Shown here: piece by piece, positions 17,297 to 25,797 of the stretch
Layout: every line of letters begins with the position of its first letter
Position numbering within the stretch: position 1 is the first letter of the stretch
Assembly (NCBI GenBank): GCA_020348925.1
Contig: CP070758.1
Location: forward strand, 2,760,908 to 2,824,907
Length of the DNA: 64,000 bases
Source: Gemmatimonadota bacterium
Lineage (GTDB): Bacteria; JBHIER01; G020348925
Direction of reading: 5' to 3'
The notes under the pieces: generated by a model
Databases searched by the model: none
The model's input: only the letters and a program-made list of their open reading frames with translations
What the model was told of the DNA's origin: nothing
Translations under genes and position numbers: made by a program

Positions 17297-18856
17297 TTAA
17301 AGAAAAGGCGCAATATGCCTTTTCATATGCTGTTCCAAGTTATCGTAATGGACCTCTTCATATATCTTGAGACAATCTCGTATGCGGTCTCGAAATAGAT
17401 AATTGCCCTCGCTGTCCTTTTCAGTCAAAACAGAGCCAAAGCCAACATGCAAAACCTGACGAGCATTCTCGTCATCAAATAAAGCTTGAAGCTGATCATC
17501 CGAGCAACGAGTGCCCGCCGGAACATTTTCTATCTCCGCAGAAATGTGATAGGTCGATCTATTCACATGAAATCCCTGCCTGGAGAAATCAAGGATCGCT
17601 CTGAAGAGATCAGGATTTTTTGATGAAATAGTTTGTAAGGCCACAAGATAGCTCGTTCCTGCCGTTTTGATGTGAACGTATCCACCCCTCAGATTCCCTA
17701 CGATATGATACACGCTGAATTTATCACTGCCGGAATGAAAACTGAGCTTATAGGGCCCCATATGTTGAGAGATGAGTGCATGCTTTTCATATTCTTTCTG
17801 AAACCGACCAAGATCCCCTTTGTAGTCAATGCCCTTTTCAAAATCTCCGATAAAACGTGGAGCAAGGCTTATGAATTTCACTCCCAATCTCTTTAATTCA
17901 GTTGCTATGAAATAATGCTCGAAAGTCGTTGTCACAGCATCCGTCTCATCAACGGACATTTCCAATTCAAAAGGTTTCCCGGACATAGCATCAAGGAGAT
18001 AATGATACATTGTATAGGTATAAAGAATAGCTCTTCCGTATTTCGCAATGGCACGATAGATTTCTTCCCGATCCGGATTCAAAGTCAACCCGTCACTCAG
18101 CTTGATGATTCGCCCTGCGTGTCTTTTTTCGCAGTCTGCGAGAGTGTCCTCCAGCTCGGACCATGCAATGGCACCTACTTTCTCTCTGAGCTCAGCTCCC
18201 GAACAGATATCGGCTTCGTTATCAACATGATCTCCGGGATCGATGGTATACATCGTGTAGCCCGCCTTTACCATCAGGTCGATATCCTCTTCCGTTTTCA
18301 GATGGTCCGCATCGGCCCCAAATCCGTCGCGATATCCTTCCTGAAAGACAGCCCACGTGGCTGCATCGATCACTTCCTCAGGTGTGCGCTCGGTCCGAGT
18401 GAGCTCCCGGATGGATTGCTGGGCCAGAATCGCCTTCATTGATGTTCCCGCAACGGCTCGAATATGGCCAGGCCCCGCCAAGCCCAGTCGATCACCCAAA
18501 CCAAGGGAATGTCCAGGCTCAAGAATCGTGGGAGCAGTAAAGGAAAATAGATTCCGCATCGTTAGCGCATTTTGATGATGCAAGGAGCATTTTTTAAGAT
18601 TCAACTTCCCACGTTCTATATTTTGTGCCACAATTTCACCATTAAAACTTCCCCACCTCGTATCATCACTGCTGTTGAAGAGAATCCACAGATATTTCAC
18701 CCCACCCGAGATACCCAAATAAACATAATCCTCTCCGCTCATTATAATGGACCGAGGATATACCTCAACTTCAAGTGCATCGGAAAATCGAATTGTCCTG
18801 CGTTCATGGGAAAAAGTGTTTTTTGCATCCTCCAGCAATGTCACACATCTCGTCAA
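17297..18856 (-). CDS. uxaE: Tagaturonate epimerase (UxaE family)
   Basis: The 519-residue protein matches the UxaE family, which interconverts D-tagaturonate and D-fructuronate and so joins the galacturonate and glucuronate routes. Family-like blocks are FTAPTILEPGHSLGLGDRLG, FGADADHLKTEEDI, TIDPGDHVDN and SFHSGSDKFSVY, rich in acidic and His residues for metal binding. It starts at a TTG, preceded by AGGAGG nine to ten bases upstream; the next in-frame ATG would remove conserved sequence. It lies between the aldolase and SDR genes. Together with UxaC (25798-27222) and the SDR it gives a route from galacturonate or glucuronate to mannonate. Confidence 0.85.
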   Translation of the reverse strand: MTRCVTLLEDAKNTFSHERRTIRFSDALEVEVYPRSIIMSGEDYVYLGISGGVKYLWILFNSSDDTRWGSFNGEIVAQNIERGKLNLKKCSLHHQNALTMRNLFSFTAPTILEPGHSLGLGDRLGLAGPGHIRAVAGTSMKAILAQQSIRELTRTERTPEEVIDAATWAVFQEGYRDGFGADADHLKTEEDIDLMVKAGYTMYTIDPGDHVDNEADICSGAELREKVGAIAWSELEDTLADCEKRHAGRIIKLSDGLTLNPDREEIYRAIAKYGRAILYTYTMYHYLLDAMSGKPFELEMSVDETDAVTTTFEHYFIATELKRLGVKFISLAPRFIGDFEKGIDYKGDLGRFQKEYEKHALISQHMGPYKLSFHSGSDKFSVYHIVGNLRGGYVHIKTAGTSYLVALQTISSKNPDLFRAILDFSRQGFHVNRSTYHISAEIENVPAGTRCSDDQLQALFDDENARQVLHVGFGSVLTEKDSEGNYLFRDRIRDCLKIYEEVHYDNLEQHMKRHIAPFL

Positions 18857-18888
18857 CGGAATAAACCTCCTCTTTTCATTCGTTTCTT

Positions 18889-19560
18889 CTATTGATCTCT
18901 CTTTGCCCGGATCTTTTCTCTGGCACTGCGGATTATTGCCACAAATTTAGCTGCAAGATCTGTGAGCTGGTTCCACTGTTCATTGCGAATGGCCTCTTTT
19001 CTCAAGAGGGAACCGCCTGCACCCAGAAAATCAGCTCCCGCCTCAATGAACTGTGAGGCGTTCTCCAGATTGATTCCACCTGTGGGCGTGAGCCGGATCC
19101 GTGGCAACGGCCCTTTTATGTCTTTGAAAAACTGTGGGCCTAAAACCGTTGCTGGAAAGACTTTCACCACGTCAGCCCCAGCTTCCCAGGCGCGTAATAT
19201 CTCCGTCGGTGTGAATGCCCCAGGCACACACACTTTATCGTAGTTATGGGTTGCCTCTACAATCTCGCCTTTAAAAATGGGGCTGACGATAAACTCAGCA
19301 CCGGCCGATATTGCAGAACGTGCCGTATCGGCATCGAGCACAGTACCAGCTCCGATGAGAACTTTCTGACCCAATTTCCTGGATAGCTCTGTGATGATGT
19401 CCAGCGCTCCGGGGGTCGTCATGGTGATCTCGATACACGAAAGACCGCCCCTGCCTAAAGCTTCAACCACCTGGAGCAAGTTTTGCGTTTCGGCCATCCG
19501 TATGACGGCCACCAAGCCATCGTCGACCATTCGTTTCAGAATATGTTCTCGTTTCTCCAT
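18889..19560 (-). CDS. eda: 2-keto-3-deoxy-6-phosphogluconate (KDPG) aldolase
   Basis: A 223-residue class I aldolase with the Eda signature. The catalytic Glu lies in CIEITMTTPG, there is an LIGAGTV strand, and the Schiff-base Lys is in DVVKVFPA. These are followed by PTGGINLENA and FLGAGGSLL, which bind phosphate. It splits KDPG into pyruvate and glyceraldehyde 3-phosphate in the cytoplasm, closing the route that runs through KduD and KDG kinase. It sits 24 bases after the TRAP DctM gene. The 2-keto-4-hydroxyglutarate aldolase activity typical of the family may also be present. Confidence 0.93.
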   Translation of the reverse strand: MEKREHILKRMVDDGLVAVIRMAETQNLLQVVEALGRGGLSCIEITMTTPGALDIITELSRKLGQKVLIGAGTVLDADTARSAISAGAEFIVSPIFKGEIVEATHNYDKVCVPGAFTPTEILRAWEAGADVVKVFPATVLGPQFFKDIKGPLPRIRLTPTGGINLENASQFIEAGADFLGAGGSLLRKEAIRNEQWNQLTDLAAKFVAIIRSAREKIRAKRDQ

Positions 19561-19584
19561 CTCTCTCCATTCGATGAAAATCCG

Positions 19585-20880
19585 TCAATAGCCGAAGAGT
19601 CTGGGTAAAAACAGGGTCAGCTCAGGAATGTAGGTAATGATCATCAGGACTACGATCATGACAATAAAGAACGGCAGTAAATACCGGGTTACATCGACAA
19701 TAGTCGTTTTTGCGATGCCACATCCGACAAACAGCACCGAGCCCACCGGCGGTGTACACAAACCAATGCATAAGTTGAGGACCATGATGATGCCAAAATG
19801 AAGTGGGGTCAGACCCAACTGAATGACAACCGGCAGGAAAATCGGTGTAAAGATAAGAACCGCGGGCGTCATGTCCATAAAGGTTCCCACGGCCAGAAGA
19901 AGAACATTGATGATAAGGAGGATAAGGACCTTACTGTCGGTCATGGCTATCAGGGCCGCACTCACATTCTGAGGCAGGTTCTCGTAAGACATGATCCAGG
20001 ACATGGCCGTGGAGGTACCGATCAATAACATGACGATGGCCGTGGTTTCGACCGTGGCCAGGAGAATGTCCGGAAGCTCCTTCACTTTAACCTCACGATA
20101 GATAACGACGGCCAAAAGTAAAGAATAGATGACCGCTACGGCGCTGGCTTCGGTGGCGGTAAAGATTCCGGCAATGATCCCCCCGATAACGATGACGACC
20201 AGCAGCAGACTGGGTATGGCATCGAAGAATTTCTTCACACCCTCCCAAACCGGGAGCCGCTCCCCCACGGGATATTTTTTTCTGACGGCAACAACAGCAC
20301 AGACACCCATCAGGCCCAGGCCGACCAGAATGCCGGGGATATATCCGGCGATGAAGAGGGCGGCAATGGAGACCCCGCCGCTAGCCAGGGAATAGACAAT
20401 GAGGATATTGCTGGGAGGAATGAGCAGCCCCGTTGTGGCAGAGGTGACATTGACCGCGGCGTTAAAATTCTTATCATACCCTTCCTTGTTCATCAGTGGA
20501 ATCATGAAACCACCAATAGCCGACGTGGCAGCCACAGCGGAGCCCGAGATGGCCCCAAAAAACATGCAGGCCAGAACATTCACATAGGCCAGACCGCCGG
20601 GAAACACACCGACGATCACCTTGGCAAAATTGATGAGTCTTCGAGCGATCCCTCCTCTTCCCATCAGTTTGCCGGACAGTATAAAGAAGGGGATGGCCAG
20701 CAGGGCAAAACTGTCCAGACCCGTTGCCATGCGCTGGGCCACGGTGGTCACGGCCGGCCCGGTCTGGACAGTAAACAGCATGGTCAATATCGTGGCAATA
20801 CCGATACTGTAGGATATGGGCACACTCACAGCCAGAAGGATGACGAAGCTGATGATCAATACGAATACCGATATGTTCAT
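19585..20880 (-). CDS. TRAP transporter large permease (DctM family)
   Basis: A 431-residue integral membrane protein with about 12 hydrophobic helices and DctM hallmarks such as ALLAIPFFILSGKLMGRGGIA, FGAISGSAVAATSAIG and LCIGLCTPPVGSVLFVGCG. It forms the ion-coupled channel of a tripartite ATP-independent periplasmic transporter with the DctQ protein encoded just upstream and the DctP receptor. The order dctP-dctQ-dctM is normal, with gaps of 13 bases. TRAP systems next to uronate genes commonly import uronates or their unsaturated derivatives. Here the cargo is probably such an acid, by context. Confidence 0.94.
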   Translation of the reverse strand: MNISVFVLIISFVILLAVSVPISYSIGIATILTMLFTVQTGPAVTTVAQRMATGLDSFALLAIPFFILSGKLMGRGGIARRLINFAKVIVGVFPGGLAYVNVLACMFFGAISGSAVAATSAIGGFMIPLMNKEGYDKNFNAAVNVTSATTGLLIPPSNILIVYSLASGGVSIAALFIAGYIPGILVGLGLMGVCAVVAVRKKYPVGERLPVWEGVKKFFDAIPSLLLVVIVIGGIIAGIFTATEASAVAVIYSLLLAVVIYREVKVKELPDILLATVETTAIVMLLIGTSTAMSWIMSYENLPQNVSAALIAMTDSKVLILLIINVLLLAVGTFMDMTPAVLIFTPIFLPVVIQLGLTPLHFGIIMVLNLCIGLCTPPVGSVLFVGCGIAKTTIVDVTRYLLPFFIVMIVVLMIITYIPELTLFLPRLFGY

Positions 20881-20893
20881 GACTTCAACCTTT

Positions 20894-21424
20894 TCAATCT
20901 ATAGTTGCTGTTAATCTTTCATCGGGAATCAGTTTTTCCGTATCCTGTCCCTTCCACTCCATGAATGTTTCGTACATGAAAAAGAAAGAATAATACATCA
21001 TAATGATTCCCGTGATGGGAAGGACTGAGTAGACGTAGCCCATTTTGATGCCCAAAGCCGCCGAGACCTGATTCAAGTCGAGGGTGATCTGCACGAGCCT
21101 GATCCCTCCCAGAACAAGAACGGTGAAACTGAAAATAAAGATACACCCATTGACAAAAAATGTTGAAATGTTTCTTTTGATGCCCTTCAATTTGTACGTC
21201 AGGATATCAATGCCGAGATGGGCCTTGGTTCTCAGGGCATAACTGGCTCCAAGCAACCCTATCCAGATGAGCAGAAACGTCGCCAGCTCCTCAGTAAACG
21301 AACTTGGATGCTGGAGAATAAAGCGGGTGATCACCTGCCAGGTCACATCGAGGACCATGACGGCCATGAGAACAATGAGCACTTTGCTCAATACCGAATC
21401 GATCACGGAAGTCAGTTTTTTCAT
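20894..21424 (-). CDS. TRAP transporter small permease (DctQ family)
   Basis: A 176-residue protein with four predicted membrane helices. The DctQ pattern is visible in WQVITRFILQHPSSFTEELA followed by LLIWIGLLGASYALRTKAHLGID, the conserved core of the family. It bridges the periplasmic receptor and the DctM channel. It lies 13 bases from both partner genes. The C-terminal tail after residue 155 is charged and probably cytoplasmic. Confidence 0.92.
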   Translation of the reverse strand: MKKLTSVIDSVLSKVLIVLMAVMVLDVTWQVITRFILQHPSSFTEELATFLLIWIGLLGASYALRTKAHLGIDILTYKLKGIKRNISTFFVNGCIFIFSFTVLVLGGIRLVQITLDLNQVSAALGIKMGYVYSVLPITGIIMMYYSFFFMYETFMEWKGQDTEKLIPDERLTATID

Positions 21425-21437
21425 ACCTGTATCCTTG

Positions 21438-22424
21438 TTATGGAATCGCCTCTATTTCTTTCATGATCCGATACACAGGTTGTCCACGATAGGATTCGTG
21501 CATCGACTGTACTTTCTCCTGGAAAGGTGTTTTGTCAGGATAGATCACTTTGACACCGGCCTTTTGCACCTCAGCCAGAGCGTGCTCACTTCCTTCCTTC
21601 CACAATGTCCTTTGATAGTCCACCGATTCATCCACAGCCGCCTGAACCCATTCCTGTTCCTGGGGCGTCAAGCTGTTCCACACATGGGTACTCATAATCA
21701 GGATATCGGGGACAGAGGTGTGTTCATCAAGACTGTAATACTTGCAGACTTCATAGTGTTTGGACAGATAGAAACTCGGAGGGTTGTTCTCCGCCCCGTC
21801 GACAACGCCCTGCTGAAGAGCGGTGTACAACTCACCCCATGAGATCGGAGTTGCCGAACCCCCCAGGGTTTGAATCATTTTCACGGACGTGAGGCTCTTC
21901 TGCACCCGGATTTTGAGTCCCTCCAGATCGTTGGGATTCTCTATGGGGACTTCCTTGGTGTAGAAACTTCTGCTTCCAGCATCATAGTAACACATCCCCT
22001 TCAGATAGTATTTCTCCCCGGCAGACAGCAGTCGCTTCCCGATGTCACCCTTGAGCACCTTCCACAGATGATCCTCGTCCCGGAAAATGTATGGGATACT
22101 GAAAACCTTCATCTCCGGTATGAAACCCTCCAACGGGCTTGTGGACACTTTGGTCATGGCCAAACTGCCGATCTGAAGAAGCTCGACGAGCTCACGCTCT
22201 GCGCCCAACTGCTCACTGGGATAAATATCTATACAGACCTGTCCCCTCGATTTTTGCTCGACCAATTCCGCCATGTAGACCATTCCCCGATGCACGGGAT
22301 GATTGATATCCAGGGCGTGGGCCAGTTTCAAGACCCGCACTTTTGATTGGGTCTGGCAGCCGGCCTGAAATATCGATACAAGACAGATAAGAATAAAGAG
22401 CTTCTTCAAATTCTCAGTTTTCAT
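21438..22424 (-). CDS. TRAP transporter substrate-binding lipoprotein (DctP family)
   Basis: A 328-residue periplasmic receptor. The N-terminus has a short hydrophobic segment ending in a lipobox (SIFQAGC), so it is probably lipid-anchored rather than freely soluble. Family blocks are KLAHALDINHPVHRGM, IYPSEQLGAERELVELLQ, GLKIRVQKSLTSVKMIQTLGGSATPISWGELYTALQQGVVDGAENNPP (given only to place it) and TPQEQEWVQ. The Arg in KIRVQ normally pairs with a substrate carboxylate, consistent with a uronate cargo. It lies 12 bases downstream of a GH31 gene. Confidence 0.92.
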   Translation of the reverse strand: MKTENLKKLFILICLVSIFQAGCQTQSKVRVLKLAHALDINHPVHRGMVYMAELVEQKSRGQVCIDIYPSEQLGAERELVELLQIGSLAMTKVSTSPLEGFIPEMKVFSIPYIFRDEDHLWKVLKGDIGKRLLSAGEKYYLKGMCYYDAGSRSFYTKEVPIENPNDLEGLKIRVQKSLTSVKMIQTLGGSATPISWGELYTALQQGVVDGAENNPPSFYLSKHYEVCKYYSLDEHTSVPDILIMSTHVWNSLTPQEQEWVQAAVDESVDYQRTLWKEGSEHALAEVQKAGVKVIYPDKTPFQEKVQSMHESYRGQPVYRIMKEIEAIP

Positions 22425-22436
22425 AAATATTCGCTT

Positions 22437-24761
22437 TCATCGATCCAGAACCTGAAACAGCTTTTCATGCAACATGATATTGAGCGCAATCATTTCAAGC
22501 CGCTGGGTGAGAGTTTCATAGACATGATCCGGGAAATGACCACGTTGATATTCGCCCTTTAGATAAACATTGAACGTGCTCACACCCGCCTCCAATTGAA
22601 GAATGTCTTCCGTGGTACAAGGACAATACGTTTTGGGGAACGAATCCCGAAAAGTGTTCATCTGTTCCGCAAGTCTTTCAAGGGGCGGTTTCAAGATATA
22701 TTTCTTCAAACCACGGGTAAAATAATCGACGCGCGACTCGAAATCGGTCAGCTGCTGGTTGAGCAACGGCCCCAGAAACAATTCGTGTGTTGCTGGTGTA
22801 ACAGACAAGAAGAGAGGAAGTTGTGACAATTGTGTCAAGTAATTGTCGATACGAAATGGCCCGCTCAGGACCTCCCCTGACCAGAAGTCCATCCATTTGC
22901 CTTCAGGAATGTATATGGACCGGATATTCCCGGGTCTGTACATCGGTGCCACAAGGAGCTCCTCGCCCAGCATATATTCGAACTCCTCCTCCCAGGCGTA
23001 TGAATCGTCGGGGAAGTGCCAGCAGAGGGGCCGAATCATGGGATCGCCCTCCTGAACTGCTACATTCGCGTAATGCCAGAGATACGGAAACATGTGGGCA
23101 TGAAGCTGGGCATATCGTCTGAAGATACCGACCGTCTCACTGTCGAACATCCACGGTTCGTGGTACGATTTTCCGCCGACCTCCATAATGGGGCAGAACG
23201 CGCCAAATTGCGTCCAGCGTATGAAGAGTTCCCTGTGCGGACCCCAGCGGTATCCGCCGACGTCCGATCCCCAGAAGGGAAAACCACAGATGGCCATGCT
23301 CTGACCACCACGGATGACCGACGGCAGCCCCCTATCCATGTCCCAGTCCGCATTCTGATCCGCTCCCCAGTGAACGGGAACATACTTTTGTGAGCCGGGC
23401 CAGCCCGCCCGGGACTTGATCACATAATCACCCGGCTTTTCCCGTTCCATGAGATCGTGGACAGCTTTGTAGTAGAGTAGCGGATAATGTTTCACCTGTC
23501 GTCCGATTTTTCCGTTATGCAACCGGGCGTCATCGGGCAGATGCTCTCCATCATCCATCTTGAATCCGTCGAAACCAAGATCGATCACTTTTTTGAGCTG
23601 GTCCTGCCACCATTCGACTGCCTCAGGATTGGTAAAATCGATCATGCCTCCGGTTCGGTCCGAATGCAATCCCATCTCATCCGTACCCGACGGTCTCCAC
23701 CATCTCACCTGATAAACTTCACCCTCAGGTGTTTTGACGAAATAATCATTCCGCTCGGCCTCAGAGTAATTATCAGCATATGGATTAATAAAGGGAACAA
23801 TCCACAAAAGAACCTTATATCCCATTTCATGCAGGTCAAAAATCAAGCGCTCAGGATCGGGAAACTGATTTGGATTGAACTCATAGTCGATATACTCGTT
23901 GGACCAGGGGCTGTCGATAAAAATCACACTGGCCGGAATGTCGAGGGATTGCAGCATGGTGGCATCCTCGTAAACCTCCTTCTCGTTCCAGACCCAGTCA
24001 CGCCACTTCCACATACCGAAAGCCCATTCAGGGGGTAACATCATGCGACCCGTTATCTCAGTATAATGTCTGGAGATTTCGGCAGGTTGAGGGCCGTACA
24101 TCCAGTAGTATGTGAGACTGTCTCCTTCCGCCCAAAAGACGAGGGTGGAGTTATCACTTGTACAAAAATCGACTGTAAATATGCCATTCGTTTCGATATA
24201 AATGCCATATCCATTGCTGCTCACATAGAAGGGAAGAGGTACTGTGAATTCCTGATCGTCGGTCGGGATCTCCTGCCCTCTCAATTCCAATCCGTTAAAG
24301 CGCTGACCCATGCCCCGGTATTTCTCATTCGGTTCTGATACAAGGGCCAATCCAAGGGACTGAACAGTTTTGTTCTGGGGAGCTGAGATGTTCACTTTCA
24401 AAACCGACTCATTGACACTCTCAATTATTATCTGCACCGGGTTCCCAGAACGGGAGGATGCTTCGATTGAGTATCGTTCTCCTTCCTGGATCGAAGTGAC
24501 ATTCACAATAGGATCCCATCCCTGATCGTTATAGATTCCCCATGAACTCTCCTCATCAGCAGCATGAGGAATGGTTTCTGAAATACGTTTGCCTGAATCG
24601 TCACTCAGAATGAGTTGAAAGGGGCTCCTTTTGATATCAAGGATTATGTTTTCTGTACGAAGGACGATTGGTCTTGGTTTTTCCCCAAATGAGCTTGTGA
24701 AAAGAGACAGACTGCCAAAGAGCAACCACATCAGTATGTATCCTGTATTCACTTTCGACAT
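22437..24761 (-). CDS. Secreted GH31 alpha-glycosidase, copy 1
   Basis: The 774-residue protein has a signal peptide (to about residue 26), an N-terminal beta-sandwich, a TIM barrel and C-terminal beta domains. The nucleophile is Asp403 in GFDGFKMDDGE and the acid/base is Asp468 in VHWGADQNADWD; the block FWGSDVGGYRWGP also fits GH31. The family covers alpha-glucosidases, xylosidases, galactosidases, N-acetylgalactosaminidases and sulfoquinovosidases. It sits directly upstream of the TRAP genes, so it may generate the transported sugar. A second, more distant GH31 lies at 36647-38650. The sugar specificity cannot be read from these motifs. Confidence 0.88.
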   Translation of the reverse strand: MSKVNTGYILMWLLFGSLSLFTSSFGEKPRPIVLRTENIILDIKRSPFQLILSDDSGKRISETIPHAADEESSWGIYNDQGWDPIVNVTSIQEGERYSIEASSRSGNPVQIIIESVNESVLKVNISAPQNKTVQSLGLALVSEPNEKYRGMGQRFNGLELRGQEIPTDDQEFTVPLPFYVSSNGYGIYIETNGIFTVDFCTSDNSTLVFWAEGDSLTYYWMYGPQPAEISRHYTEITGRMMLPPEWAFGMWKWRDWVWNEKEVYEDATMLQSLDIPASVIFIDSPWSNEYIDYEFNPNQFPDPERLIFDLHEMGYKVLLWIVPFINPYADNYSEAERNDYFVKTPEGEVYQVRWWRPSGTDEMGLHSDRTGGMIDFTNPEAVEWWQDQLKKVIDLGFDGFKMDDGEHLPDDARLHNGKIGRQVKHYPLLYYKAVHDLMEREKPGDYVIKSRAGWPGSQKYVPVHWGADQNADWDMDRGLPSVIRGGQSMAICGFPFWGSDVGGYRWGPHRELFIRWTQFGAFCPIMEVGGKSYHEPWMFDSETVGIFRRYAQLHAHMFPYLWHYANVAVQEGDPMIRPLCWHFPDDSYAWEEEFEYMLGEELLVAPMYRPGNIRSIYIPEGKWMDFWSGEVLSGPFRIDNYLTQLSQLPLFLSVTPATHELFLGPLLNQQLTDFESRVDYFTRGLKKYILKPPLERLAEQMNTFRDSFPKTYCPCTTEDILQLEAGVSTFNVYLKGEYQRGHFPDHVYETLTQRLEMIALNIMLHEKLFQVLDR

Positions 24762-24779
24762 TTTTCAAAACCCCGCCTC

Positions 24780-25544
24780 TCAGAATCCAGGTTGAAAATT
24801 GACTTCACTCCAATCCCGCTCTCCTTCCCGAAGTCCGCACAGAATCCAGACAAAGTTGATCCCGCAGGAAGGCACACCGACATTCTGATGATATCCTTCT
24901 TTTATAATGACCGCATCGTCTTCAAACACGGGAAGCATTGCTTCAGGATCGCCTCCGTCTGTATAAACACACTGGATACCAAAGTTTGGCCGGGGCATGT
25001 CAAAGTAAAGATAGACTTCCTCCTTGGAGGCCGCATGCTCGTGAGGCGGCCAGCTGGTCCAGTTCCCCTCTTTTCCAAAGGTAACACCTATCAACAATCT
25101 CGAAGCTTCCACATTCGTACCGATGATTGTGTACAACTCCCGCATGAATGTCTCCTCACCAAGGGTCTGATGAAGTTCAGGGTCATTTTTTACTTTGGAA
25201 AAGGGGACATAAGCCGGATCATACTTCTTCGTAACCGGCGCAATGCACTCCACCAGATCCAACTTTTCATCAGTCCGAACCTTGAACTGGCATTTCTGAG
25301 GGGTGTAGACACCATCAAAGGGCGATACATCAAAGGTCTGTCCATCCACTTCAATCCGTCCATTCCCGTGGAGACAAATGAGAGAAATTTCATTCTCGTC
25401 TGTTTCAACAGCGATTGGTTCCATACCACTCTCGAGAAGAATTCGTCCGACGGATAAGAACTCGAGATCTGTATTATCAGGTGTTATGGAAACAGAACGT
25501 CCCTTTTGAGCAGCCGTATTTTTTATTAACCATGGATGTTCCAT
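24780..25544 (-). CDS. KduI/IolB-family cupin isomerase, probable 5-keto-4-deoxyuronate isomerase
   Basis: A 254-residue two-cupin protein. The metal-binding block SWPPHEHAASKEEVYLY (His, His, Glu) and a downstream GYHQNVGVPSCG His match the KduI/IolB family. KduI converts 4-deoxy-5-keto-uronate (DKI), the spontaneous product of unsaturated uronates, to DKII; IolB acts on 5-deoxyglucuronate. By length and WTSWPPHEH spacing it looks more IolB-like, but KduD, an unsaturated uronyl hydrolase and lyases are all nearby and no inositol genes are. KduI-type function is therefore inferred. It lies 19 bases before the GH31 gene and is preceded by a 253-base gap. Confidence 0.72.
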   Translation of the reverse strand: MEHPWLIKNTAAQKGRSVSITPDNTDLEFLSVGRILLESGMEPIAVETDENEISLICLHGNGRIEVDGQTFDVSPFDGVYTPQKCQFKVRTDEKLDLVECIAPVTKKYDPAYVPFSKVKNDPELHQTLGEETFMRELYTIIGTNVEASRLLIGVTFGKEGNWTSWPPHEHAASKEEVYLYFDMPRPNFGIQCVYTDGGDPEAMLPVFEDDAVIIKEGYHQNVGVPSCGINFVWILCGLREGERDWSEVNFQPGF

Positions 25545-25624
25545 GACCTCTTCTCCTTTCCGCTTTATTATAAAACGCCTGATCTTAAAAGTTGAGCATA
25601 TCTCATATGTATCATAGTGAGCGT

Positions 25625-25710
25625 GTCATCTGAGCGAAGCGGAGTTGAAGAACCTGAAATGCTCGCAGTGTGAACAAGATCCTTCGCTCCCTTTGGTCGC
25701 TCAGAATGAC
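25625..25710. repeat. REP-like intergenic inverted repeat, type A
   Basis: An 86-base element in the gap between uxaC and the KduI-like gene. Its ends are imperfect inverted copies: GTCATCTGAGCGAAGCGGAG at the left and the reverse complement of GTCATTCTGAGCGACCAAAG at the right. An AGGATCTTGTTCA-like inner part lies between. The TCATTCTGAGCGAAGCGAAG word is, from memory, a widespread intergenic repeat in many environmental bacterial genomes. The hairpin it would form after the uxaC stop might limit readthrough. Confidence 0.65.
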
Positions 25711-25797
25711 TACTTAAACGAACCGAGATTTTGTGCTTGATTCACCACACTTAATCATAATGAAATATTTGTCATGCTGCTTGAAAAACCTCGTCAT

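Noticed and set aside
24780-25544. Inositol catabolism (IolB) assignment
   Set aside because: The cupin resembles IolB, but no other iol gene is present and KduD and lyases are; a KduI-type role fits better.
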